The position numbers were made by a program, and so were the translations under genes. Source: Embleya sp040605455 (GTDB lineage Bacteria > Actinomycetota > Actinomycetes > Streptomycetales > Streptomycetaceae). From it: DNA of 10,304 bases. The notes under the pieces are model-generated. The model ran no database searches. It was not told the origin of the DNA and saw only the letters and a list, made by a program, of their open reading frames with translations. The DNA lies in contig NZ_JBEXCV010000232.1 of assembly GCF_040605455.1 (NCBI RefSeq), forward strand, positions 1 to 10,304. Direction: 5' to 3'. Below are positions 1-5,923 of this stretch, piece after piece; the stretch's first letter is position 1, and every line of letters begins with the position of its first letter.

Positions 1-279
1 CGCGGCCGGGCGCGGCCGGGTCGCGGACACGCGCGCGATGGTCGGAGCGCGCGGTGCGGGGGAGTTCACCCCGAGCACGGTAGGCGCGAAGTACGCGAGC
101 GGCGTCGAACGCGCCGACGGTTCACCCGAACCGGCTAGTGCGGGAGCCGAAAGCCGGGAGCCGGCGCGCGTTCCCGGGTGCGGCACCGGTCCCGGCGCGG
201 ATCGATCGGGTCGGGTCGCGTCGGGTCAGGCCGGGGCGGATCGCGCCGGGCCGGGCCGGCCCCGCCACGCCCCGCCGGC
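1..279. other. GC-rich non-coding stretch at the window edge
   Basis: No convincing gene is seen on either strand; the open frames here are Arg/Gly/Pro/Ala-rich and look like frames that stay open only because of high GC. Visible structure: a perfect tandem copy of CGCGGCCGGG at 1-20, several TCGGG repeats between 206 and 225, a 9-bp inverted repeat (CCCGGCGCG at 191-199 with CGCGCCGGG at 242-250), and a 7-bp inverted repeat (CGGGGCG at 232-238 with CGCCCCG at 268-274). The latter lies just past the stop codon of the DUF350 gene and could help terminate its transcript, but the loop is long and there is no T tract, so this is weak. Confidence 0.4.
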
Positions 280-720
280 TCAGGCGATGCACGCCGACAC
301 GATCGCGGCGATCGCGATCTGGGAGGACGCGGTGACCCACACGCACGGGTGCGGTTCGCGTTCGACCACGGTGGCGCCGAGGCGGCCCGGGGTGACCAGG
401 TCGATCACCAGGAAGGCGATGGCCATCAGGATCAGCCCGGAGACGCCGAACATCGCCGTGGAGGCGAGGCCCTTGCCGAACTCGTCGTAGGTGGTCGCGA
501 TGGCCGTGGTGACGATCATGCCCACGCCCAGCAGCGCCGAGCAGAGCACCAGTGCCGCATTGCGATTGCGTTCGATCCAGATCTGCCGACCGAGGTTGCC
601 GGGCGTCAGCACGTCCACGAGCACGAACCCGAGGACCATGAGCACGATGCCCACTCCCCCGTACGCGAACGCGTAGCCGACACCTTCCGCAAGGTCCCTG
701 AACATGGCGCCGTCCCCCAT
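280..720 (-). CDS. DUF350 family four-helix membrane protein
   Basis: Small integral membrane protein of 146 residues, about the usual length for DUF350; its biochemical role is unknown. Four hydrophobic segments are visible at roughly residues 13-38, 54-76, 86-109 and 128-146. The protein is internally duplicated: after helix 1 comes V-D-V-L-T-P-G-N-L-G (35-44) and after helix 3 comes I-D-L-V-T-P-G-R-L-G (106-115), the two-fold D-x-x-T-P-G-x-L pattern of this family. The ATG at 720 is preceded by AGGTGA. A second ATG at 705 (starting M-F-R-D-L) has a good GGGGGA element in front of it and is a real alternative. It lies 54 bp downstream of the DUF2617 gene on the same strand, so the two are probably co-transcribed. 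From memory, DUF350 genes often sit near spermidine synthase and DUF4178 genes, but none of those is in this window. Confidence 0.87.
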   Translation of the reverse strand: MGDGAMFRDLAEGVGYAFAYGGVGIVLMVLGFVLVDVLTPGNLGRQIWIERNRNAALVLCSALLGVGMIVTTAIATTYDEFGKGLASTAMFGVSGLILMAIAFLVIDLVTPGRLGATVVEREPHPCVWVTASSQIAIAAIVSACIA

Positions 721-774
721 CGTCGTCGGATCACCTGATGGGGCGTCATTGTGTCGGATCGTTTCGTGCGATCG

Positions 775-1281
775 TCACATCGCGCGACTCCGAGTGCTCA
801 CGATCCGGCACTCCTGCGGATAGGTGTGCCAGGTGGACCAGACCGCACCGGCCCCGCACCGCTCGACCACCATCGCGGTGACCGCGTACGGCAACCCCGG
901 ATAGTCGCCGATCAGGCCGTACTCGTGCCCACTCGCCAGGGTGACGATCTCGCGCACCCGCGCGACGAACGCCGTGTCCTCGAAGCGCTGGGTCAGCGCG
1001 GTGAACTCGTACTCCCACCGGCCGAGCCGGGTGGCCACCCGAGCGGGCAACGGGGTGGCCGCGCCCGGCACGCACGCGACGGTCTCCGACACCGGCTCGC
1101 CCTCCCCCCGTCCGGGGGTGATCAGCATCTGGTGCGACGCGCCCAGCAGCCGCAGCTCCAGCTTCAGCCCTCCGAGTTCGACGGTGCGCTCGGCCAGCGC
1201 GGGAAGCAGCGGCAGGCCCAGGCACCAGCCGAGGGCGTCCGCACGGGTGTCGGTGTACGTGGTGGTGAGTGTGGCGTGCAT
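775..1281 (-). CDS. DUF2617 family protein
   Basis: Protein of 168 residues matching the actinobacterial DUF2617 family as I recall it. Recognisable blocks run in order: an N-terminal T-L-T-T-x-Y-T-D-T-x-A-D-A-L, then L-L-G-A-S-H-Q, S-E-T-V-A-C, T-P-L-P, W-E-Y-E-F, and near the C-terminus W-S-T-W-H-T-Y-P-Q. It has no signal peptide or membrane segment and is presumably cytoplasmic; the function is unknown. I chose the ATG at 1281 because family members begin almost directly with the T-L-T-T-x-Y-T-D block. An in-frame ATG at 1293 would add four residues, and one at 1362 would add a low-complexity extension with no support. Neither near start has a strong ribosome binding site. It is followed at 54 bp by the DUF350 gene on the same strand and diverges from the aminotransferase gene. 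Confidence 0.85.
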   Translation of the reverse strand: MHATLTTTYTDTRADALGWCLGLPLLPALAERTVELGGLKLELRLLGASHQMLITPGRGEGEPVSETVACVPGAATPLPARVATRLGRWEYEFTALTQRFEDTAFVARVREIVTLASGHEYGLIGDYPGLPYAVTAMVVERCGAGAVWSTWHTYPQECRIVSTRSRAM

Positions 1282-1511
1282 TCTCGCGCTCATCCGTCCG
1301 GGCAACGGGGAAGACCCACGGGAGGCTCCCGGGGCGACAATCGGCTGCAAACCAGGGGACATGACTCACGGTAGGTGTCCAAGGGCACAGCGTCGTCACC
1401 CGCGAAGGTGAAAGGCACTGACACGAACGGGTGAAGGACACCCTGTGGGCGCCCCCGACCCGCACGCGAGGATGGGCGGGTAGACCGAAACCCCGCGAAG
1501 GAGCCGTACGG
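1282..1511. other. Divergent intergenic region, DUF2617 / aminotransferase
   Basis: About 230 bp between two divergent starts, so it should hold promoters for both directions; I could not find a convincing -35/-10 pair. It contains a near-direct repeat, GTGAAAGGCAC at 1408-1418 and GTGAAGGACAC at 1431-1441, offset by 23 bp, and an inverted GGTGTCC (1374-1380) / GGACACC (1436-1442). These could be operator half-sites but may be chance. An open frame continues upstream of the aminotransferase ATG to 1431, but that extension is Arg/Pro/Gly-rich and lacks a ribosome binding site. Confidence 0.35.
1497..1503 (+). promoter_or_regulatory. Ribosome binding site fixing the aminotransferase start
   Basis: GAAGGAG lies 8 bases before the ATG at 1512. 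It selects that start over the in-frame upstream GTG at 1431, which would add 27 residues not seen in the family. Confidence 0.75.
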
Positions 1512-2669
1512 ATGAACCGACCGCTGCTGGCCCGACACCTGGACGGCCTGGGCACCACGATCTTCGCCGAGATGTCCGCCCTCGCGCACACCACCGGCGC
1601 GATCAACCTCGGCCAGGGCTTTCCCGACACCGACGGCCCGGCGGAGGTGCTCGAGGTCGCGGTCGCCGCCATGCGCGACGGCGCCAACCAGTACCCGCCG
1701 GGCGACGGCATCCCCGACCTACGCCTGGCCGTGGCCGAACACCGGCAGCGCTTCTACGGGCAGACCTTCGACCCCGACTCCGAGGTACTGATCACCACCG
1801 GCGCGACCGAGGCGATCGCCGCGGCCCTGCTGGCGCTGCTGGAACCGGGCGACGAGGTGGTCGCACTCGAACCGTTCTACGACTCGTACGCGGCCTGCAT
1901 CGCGATGGCCGGCGCACGCCGGGTCGGCGTGACCCTGCGCCCGCCGCACTTCCGGCCGGACCCGGCCGAGCTGCGCGCGGCGATCACCGACCGCACCCGG
2001 GTGATCATGCTCAACAGCCCGCACAACCCGACCGGCACCGTGCTCACCCGGGCCGAATTGGAGACGATCGCCGAGATCGCGATCGAGCACGACCTGATCG
2101 TGGTCACCGACGAGGTGTACGAACACCTCGTCTACACCGGCGAGCACATCCCGATCTCCACGCTGCCGGGCATGCGCGAGCGCACCGTCACCATCTCCTC
2201 GGCAGGCAAGACCTTCTCGTTCACCGGCTGGAAGATCGGCTGGGTGTGCGCACCGCGGGAGCTGATCGCGGCGGTTCGCACGACCAAGCAGTTCCTGACC
2301 TACACCTCGGGCGCGCCGTTCCAGCCGGCCATCGCACACGCGCTGCGCCTGCCGGACAGCTATTTCAGCGGGCTGCGCGAGGACCTGCGGCACAAGCGCG
2401 ACCTGCTCGGCGGCGGTCTGCGTGCGGCCGGGCTGACCGTGTACGAACCGCAGGGGACCTACTTCACCACCACCGACATCAGCGCGCTCGGCTACGCGGA
2501 CGGCCTGGACTTCTGCCGCCGGCTGCCCGAGTCGCGCGGTGTGGTCGCGATCCCGGAGGTGGTCTTCTTCGACGACGTCGAGGTCGGCCGGCCGCTGGTG
2601 CGGTTCGCCTTCTGCAAGCGCGTCGAGGTGTTGGAGGAGGCAGCCAAGCGGCTCGCGGCGACCGACTGA
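1512..2669 (+). CDS. PLP-dependent class I/II aminotransferase, DapC-like
   Basis: Fold-type I aminotransferase of 385 residues, full length for the family. Near the N-terminus is the block F-A-E-M-S-A-L-A (18-25) then N-L-G-Q-G-F-P-D (32-39), as in the Mycobacterium tuberculosis protein annotated DapC (Rv0858c), which it resembles along its length from memory, and in KAT/YbdL-type enzymes. PLP-site residues are intact: N-S-P-H-N-P-T-G (168-175), D200 and Y203 in T-D-E-V-Y-E-H-L, the Schiff-base lysine K233 in S-S-A-G-K-T-F-S, and the substrate-carboxylate arginine R364 in V-R-F-A-F-C-K-R. The likely reaction is amino transfer to 2-oxoglutarate. N-succinyl-LL-diaminopimelate (lysine and cell-wall synthesis) is one possible substrate; methionine, glutamine or kynurenine-type substrates are others, and sequence alone does not choose. 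No dap gene is adjacent. It stands alone on the plus strand and converges on YbjN. Confidence 0.93.
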   Translation: MNRPLLARHLDGLGTTIFAEMSALAHTTGAINLGQGFPDTDGPAEVLEVAVAAMRDGANQYPPGDGIPDLRLAVAEHRQRFYGQTFDPDSEVLITTGATEAIAAALLALLEPGDEVVALEPFYDSYAACIAMAGARRVGVTLRPPHFRPDPAELRAAITDRTRVIMLNSPHNPTGTVLTRAELETIAEIAIEHDLIVVTDEVYEHLVYTGEHIPISTLPGMRERTVTISSAGKTFSFTGWKIGWVCAPRELIAAVRTTKQFLTYTSGAPFQPAIAHALRLPDSYFSGLREDLRHKRDLLGGGLRAAGLTVYEPQGTYFTTTDISALGYADGLDFCRRLPESRGVVAIPEVVFFDDVEVGRPLVRFAFCKRVEVLEEAAKRLAATD

Positions 2670-2700
2670 GCCGGGGCCGACCGCAGCGGCTCCGGCGGGC

Positions 2701-2728
2701 GTGTGTGGGGGCGGACACCCCCACACAC
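2701..2728. terminator. Bidirectional hairpin terminator
   Basis: Perfect 11-bp stem: GTGTGTGGGGG (2701-2711), six-base loop CGGACA, then CCCCCACACAC (2718-2728). It lies between the convergent ends of the aminotransferase (stop 2667-2669) and YbjN (stop 2742-2744). There is no clear T tract on either side, which is common for actinobacterial terminators. Confidence 0.75.
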
Positions 2729-2741
2729 ACGCACGCGGCGG

Positions 2742-3233
2742 CTACGCCTCGCCGTCGGCCGCCGGCTTGTCCTCGGGGCCGTACTGCTCGTTGATCCAGT
2801 TCCCGAACGAGATGCACGTGCTGATCCACGCGCGCGTGGTGAACACGAACAGCTCGCGGTTGATGCCGGGCTCGCAGTCGAGCTGGGCCTCGCCGATCAG
2901 CCGCAACTTGCCCTCGTGCTCGTGCGTGTAGACCTTGGGCCAGAAGAACTGGCGGTGCCACTCGTCGAGCAGCTCCAGCATCCGCGGCCGCTCGGCCGGG
3001 TCGAACTCACGGTCCAGGAACATCCGGACCGTGAAGATCTCGTGCTTGTCCCCGCGCAGCATGAAGTAGACGCGGAAGCCGTCCCAAGGCGCGCAGATGT
3101 CACCTTCCTCGTCGGTGAAATGGTTCACCTGAAGCTCGTCGAGGACCTGATTGATCAGATCCGCCGACGGCTTGACGACCGGTGCGGCCGGAACGAAGGT
3201 CGACCTCGGAAGCGAGGACGGGTCGATGCTCAT
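2742..3233 (-). CDS. YbjN domain-containing protein
   Basis: Protein of 163 residues of the actinobacterial YbjN type, a fold related to type III secretion chaperone-like proteins; the role is not established, and E. coli YbjN is linked to stress and motility phenotypes. Visible blocks: M-S-I-D-P-S-S-L-P at the N-terminus, D-E-E-G-D-I-C-A-P-W (41-50), F-R-V-Y-F-M-L-R-G (53-61), W-P-K-V-Y-T-H (98-104) and R-L-I-G-E-A-Q (111-117). It has no signal peptide or membrane segment and an acidic tail. The ATG at 3233 is chosen because it begins the family's M-S-I-D-P-S-S block and has AGAGGA upstream; the open frame runs on to 3326, but that extension has no support. It lies 73 bp downstream of the RNA ligase on the same strand, so the two may share a transcript. 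It ends in a convergent hairpin. Confidence 0.88.
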   Translation of the reverse strand: MSIDPSSLPRSTFVPAAPVVKPSADLINQVLDELQVNHFTDEEGDICAPWDGFRVYFMLRGDKHEIFTVRMFLDREFDPAERPRMLELLDEWHRQFFWPKVYTHEHEGKLRLIGEAQLDCEPGINRELFVFTTRAWISTCISFGNWINEQYGPEDKPAADGEA

Positions 3234-3306
3234 GAAGGATCCTCTCCAGACGTATGGACGCCATCCTCTCTCATTCGGTCCGGAGCGGTGGGCCACGCCC
3301 GAGCCC

Positions 3307-4395
3307 TTATTCGTACTCGGTGCCACCCTTGCGGGTCAGGTAGGCCGCGGAGACGATCTTGCCGATCGCACGCCCGCCAACCACGTCGCTGTACCGCTCC
3401 CGGGCCGGGCGCACCACGAGCCCCTCGCGCAGGTGCGCGGCCGTGCCCGACACCGTCTCCCGACCCTCGGCCAGGGCCAACAGCTCGGCCTCGTCGTAGG
3501 GCCCGGCATACAGCGTCGGCACCACCGGCAGCACGGTCCGCAAGTCGCCGAGCAGGTCGGCGAGCTGCTCGGCGTCCACCCGGCGCACCGCGCCGGCGGC
3601 GTCCGCGAGCGCGACGTCGAAGACCGCATAACCCGGCAGCTCCGAGCGACCCTGCGCGCCGTACGCCAGGTCCTGCACGCCCTGCCCGAACACCTCGCCG
3701 AAAACGCCCACCCGGGCCGCGCCCGAGCGCGCGGCCAACTCCGCGGCGGCCTCGGGCAGCCGGTGCGCGAGCACGCTGCGCCAGTAGAGGTTGTGCTCGT
3801 CCCGGGCCAGCGCCTGGGACCTGGCGCCGAAGCCCTTCGAGGACACGAAGCTCTCGCCGGTGTCGGCCACGTAGGTGTACAGGCACGCGGTGCCGTGGAT
3901 CTTCTCGGTCGCCACCACCGGCTCGCCCGCCGTGAACAGCGCCGGGTAGCGCCGCACGTTCTCGATGTCGACCCACGGCAGCAGCTCGGCCGCGGGTACG
4001 ATCTCGCCGCTCATGTGCACCGGGATCGGCGGCACCCACTTGACGATGCCGAGGGACTCGGCGAAGTCCTTGTCGTCGGCGAGCGCGCCCTCCCAGTCCA
4101 AGCCGGCCAGCGCGGCCGGCCGGCACACGATGCCCTGCGAGAGCTCGCCACGCAGTCGGATCGCCCGGACCCGGTTCTTCGCCGACCCGGCGAGCCGCCC
4201 GGTGAGCCCGAGCTCCTCGATCAGCGGACCCGGCAGCACCGCCTGCTCCGGGATGTACACCGCGACGTCACCGGTGACATAGGCCCCCTTGGCGACGACG
4301 GCGCGGTACAGCCCGACCTGGGCCAGCTCCAGCGCATCGGCGTTCGGGTGTGCGTGCACGACCAACCGCTCGACCGTGACCCTGAGTGTGGACAT
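3307..4395 (-). CDS. ATP-dependent RNA ligase, DRB0094 (Deinococcus Rnl5) type
   Basis: Predicted RNA ligase of 362 residues. Covalent nucleotidyltransferase motifs are intact: motif I E-K-I-H-G-T at 164-169 with nucleotidyl lysine K165 (the K-x-H-G form also seen in T4 Rnl2), motif III V-F-G-E-V-F-G (231-237), motif IV E-G-L-V-V-R-P (324-330) and motif V I-G-K-I-V-S (344-349). About 160 residues precede motif I, matching the distinctive N-terminal module of the Deinococcus radiodurans DRB0094 ligase, including I-P-E-Q-A-V-L-P (48-55) and a glycine-rich L-R-G-E-L-S-Q-G (81-88). Family members seal 3'-OH/5'-phosphate RNA ends through a ligase-AMP intermediate; in vivo targets in actinomycetes are unknown. 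The ATG at 4395 has GAAGAGG about 7 bases upstream; the longer open frame to 4764 overlaps the divergent cupin and is discarded. YbjN lies 73 bp downstream on the same strand. Confidence 0.88.
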   Translation of the reverse strand: MSTLRVTVERLVVHAHPNADALELAQVGLYRAVVAKGAYVTGDVAVYIPEQAVLPGPLIEELGLTGRLAGSAKNRVRAIRLRGELSQGIVCRPAALAGLDWEGALADDKDFAESLGIVKWVPPIPVHMSGEIVPAAELLPWVDIENVRRYPALFTAGEPVVATEKIHGTACLYTYVADTGESFVSSKGFGARSQALARDEHNLYWRSVLAHRLPEAAAELAARSGAARVGVFGEVFGQGVQDLAYGAQGRSELPGYAVFDVALADAAGAVRRVDAEQLADLLGDLRTVLPVVPTLYAGPYDEAELLALAEGRETVSGTAAHLREGLVVRPARERYSDVVGGRAIGKIVSAAYLTRKGGTEYE

Positions 4396-4510
4396 GAGGT
4401 GCCTCTTCCCCCGTGCTCGCTTCGGGGTGAATCCCCGTGCACGCCACGGTCCCAAGCACCCGGGCGAGGCCGCCAACGATTTACCGGCACCCTGGGACAG
4501 GATGGGGCAC
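4396..4510. promoter_or_regulatory. Divergent RNA ligase / cupin intergenic region
   Basis: The 115 bp between two divergent starts must hold both promoters. I see no clear -35/-10 pair. A short hairpin (CGGGG 4423-4427, loop TGAAT, CCCCG 4433-4437) lies in what would be the ligase leader. Confidence 0.35.
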
Positions 4511-4873
4511 ATGCCGAACTTCATCGAGAAGCCGACGGTCGTCGAGGCCGCCGGCAACATCCCCAAGACCATTCGCGAGTTCGTCGGCCGGGTCAACACT
4601 GGCGACGAGGCGCTCAGCATCGCGCACATGACGAGCCCGGGCGGCTGGGAGGAGCCGGGCCAGCGCCCCGACTTCGACGAGTACACCGTCGTCCTGCGCG
4701 GCGTGCTGACCGTCGAGTTCGAGGGCGGCGTCCAGGACGTCGCGGCTGGCCAGGGCATCCACACCGCCGCCGGTGAATGGGTGCGCTACAGCACCAGGGG
4801 TGCCGAGGGCGCCGACTACATCGCCGTCTGCCTCCCCGGCTTCACCCCGGACACGGTGCACCGCGACGAATAG
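4511..4873 (+). CDS. Small single-domain cupin lacking canonical metal histidines
   Basis: Single-domain cupin of 120 residues, cytoplasmic, with no signal sequence. The start at 4511 gives the M-P-N-F-I-E-K-P-T-V-V-E-A-A-G-N beginning typical of a widespread cupin subgroup; AGGA at 4499-4502 lies 8 bases upstream. Cupin motif 1 is degenerate: E57 and G64 (E-Y-T-V-V-L-R-G) fit the E-x6-G part, but the H-x-H positions are Q51 and P53. Motif 2 (G80 to about residue 91, ending A-A-G-E-W-V) has V91 where the metal-binding histidine usually sits. From memory, close relatives share these replacements, so they look like a family trait rather than decay. The function is unknown: ligand binding, isomerisation or a metal site built differently are all possible. 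It stands alone on the plus strand, diverges from the RNA ligase and converges on the four-gene membrane protein cluster. Confidence 0.85.
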   Translation: MPNFIEKPTVVEAAGNIPKTIREFVGRVNTGDEALSIAHMTSPGGWEEPGQRPDFDEYTVVLRGVLTVEFEGGVQDVAAGQGIHTAAGEWVRYSTRGAEGADYIAVCLPGFTPDTVHRDE

Positions 4874-4880
4874 GTCGCCG

Positions 4881-4915
4881 GCCCGGCGGGTGGCGGTCGC
4901 CGCGACCCGCCGGGC
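4881..4915. terminator. Strong bidirectional hairpin terminator
   Basis: Perfect 11-bp stem, GCCCGGCGGGT (4881-4891) with ACCCGCCGGGC (4905-4915). The stem continues after one G-G mismatch with four more pairs (4893-4896 with 4900-4903), leaving a three-base loop. It lies between the cupin stop (4871-4873) and the end of the membrane-protein cluster (4933), so it should serve both. No T tract follows. Confidence 0.78.
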
Positions 4916-4932
4916 GCCTCGGTGCGATCGAA

Positions 4933-5880
4933 TCAGATCTTGGCGGTGATGGTCGACACGAACTTCGGCAGCAGTTCGCTCTGCCAGCCGGTCCAGGGCT
5001 GGTCGGTGCCTGCCTTGGTGAGGCTGCCGGTGGCGTCGACCTGAAGGTAGTACTGCCCCTTGCGCAGAGACACGCGCGAATTCGCGTAGTAGGCGTCGTC
5101 CGCGCCGGTGCCGCTGAGGACCTTGAAGTCGGTCTGGACCCGCTGGGCGCCGCCCTTGCTCAGGTTCCAGTTGTAGTCGAGCTCTTTGGGAGCATCGATG
5201 TTCTGAATCTGGATCGTCAGGTTGATCACGTTGCTGTAGCCGAAGCCGCGCTTGGTGTTCACCGTGTAGAGGCAGGTCGTGCTGCGCAGCGCCGGGCCCC
5301 GGGACTTGTAGGAGCCGACCGCCTGGGCGGTGCCCTGTTCCTCCTGCGTCGTCACCTCGGGGATGACTTTGGCGATCTCGTCCGGCCTGATCAGGTCGCA
5401 CACATCCGGCCAGGTGGACATGTCGGTCGCCACCGGTGCGAATTTGCCGCCGCTCTTGGGCGCCGGCGGCGCCTCGGGGCGCGAGGCGGCCTTCGACACC
5501 GCCACGCTCGGGGTGCCGGCGACCGCGTTCGGATCGAAACTCTCCAACCTGCGGACGCTCTCCGTGGGCGGCAGCTTGACCGCTTCGTTCTTCTTGCCGT
5601 CCGTGCCGTTGATCAGCAGCGCCGCGATCACCGTCGCCGCCGTGCCGCCCGCGAGCACGGCAAGCCAACTGAAGACCTGCTTGCGGCGGTTGGGCCGCGG
5701 CGGCTCTGGCGGGTACGGCTGCGGATAACCGGTCGGACCGAAGCCCGGCGGTGGCCCGTACTGCCCCGGGCCGCCGTACCCGCCGGGCGGCGGCTGCTGG
5801 CCGTAGCCGCCCTGCGGCGGGTAGCCGGGCCCCTGGCCGGGGTATTGGCCGGAGTTCGGGCTGTTGTACTGGCCGGTCAT
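4933..5880 (-). CDS. Paralog 4 of cluster: P/G/Y-rich single-pass membrane protein
   Basis: Protein of 315 residues, the last gene of the four-gene cluster; function unknown. Residues 1-62 are rich in Pro, Gly, Tyr and Gln. N-R-R-K (64-67) precedes one transmembrane helix at about 69-91, so the N-terminus should be cytoplasmic and the rest outside. A Pro/Ala/Ser linker leads to a domain with T-W-P-D-V-C-D-L-I-x-P-D-E-I (156-169, C161), a second cysteine C203 in T-T-C-L-Y, and D-D-A-Y-Y-A-N then L-R-K-G-Q-Y-Y (261-278), which align with the other three paralogs; here the D-A-F-R motif has become D-A-Y-Y. The domain recalls DUF3558 proteins, but there is no lipobox. The ATG at 5880 has GGGAG six bases upstream. 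The preceding gene ends 43 bp away, consistent with one operon. Of the four, it is the most divergent copy. Confidence 0.85.
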   Translation of the reverse strand: MTGQYNSPNSGQYPGQGPGYPPQGGYGQQPPPGGYGGPGQYGPPPGFGPTGYPQPYPPEPPRPNRRKQVFSWLAVLAGGTAATVIAALLINGTDGKKNEAVKLPPTESVRRLESFDPNAVAGTPSVAVSKAASRPEAPPAPKSGGKFAPVATDMSTWPDVCDLIRPDEIAKVIPEVTTQEEQGTAQAVGSYKSRGPALRSTTCLYTVNTKRGFGYSNVINLTIQIQNIDAPKELDYNWNLSKGGAQRVQTDFKVLSGTGADDAYYANSRVSLRKGQYYLQVDATGSLTKAGTDQPWTGWQSELLPKFVSTITAKI

Positions 5881-5923
5881 CGAGTGCTCCCGTGGTGACG
5901 AACCGTCGAGGGACGACGGCGAA

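Noticed and set aside
38..490. Open frame of about 150 codons on the plus strand
   Set aside because: Composition is Arg/Gly/Pro/Ala-rich, there is no ribosome binding site, and its second half lies antisense to the well-supported DUF350 gene.
1481..1486. TAGACC as -10 of the aminotransferase promoter
   Set aside because: No acceptable -35 is found 16-19 bases upstream.
1719..2726. Long minus-strand open frame antisense to the aminotransferase
   Set aside because: It is the antisense shadow of a gene with intact catalytic motifs; the protein is Arg/Gly/Asp/Val-rich with no recognisable domain.
4498..4511. Leaderless transcription of the cupin from CAGGAT placed seven bases before the ATG
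   Set aside because: The spacing fits a leaderless start, but the hexamer lacks the leading T-A and has no matching -35; AGGA at a normal distance explains the start equally well.
3151..4776. 541-codon plus-strand open frame across YbjN, RNA ligase and cupin
   Set aside because: It covers three genes on both strands, has shadow-like composition and no start signal. The RNA ligase motifs on the other strand are decisive.
4777..5898. Plus-strand open frame antisense to paralog 4
   Set aside because: Arg/Gly/Val/Leu-rich shadow; the minus-strand protein has a membrane helix, conserved cysteines and paralogs.
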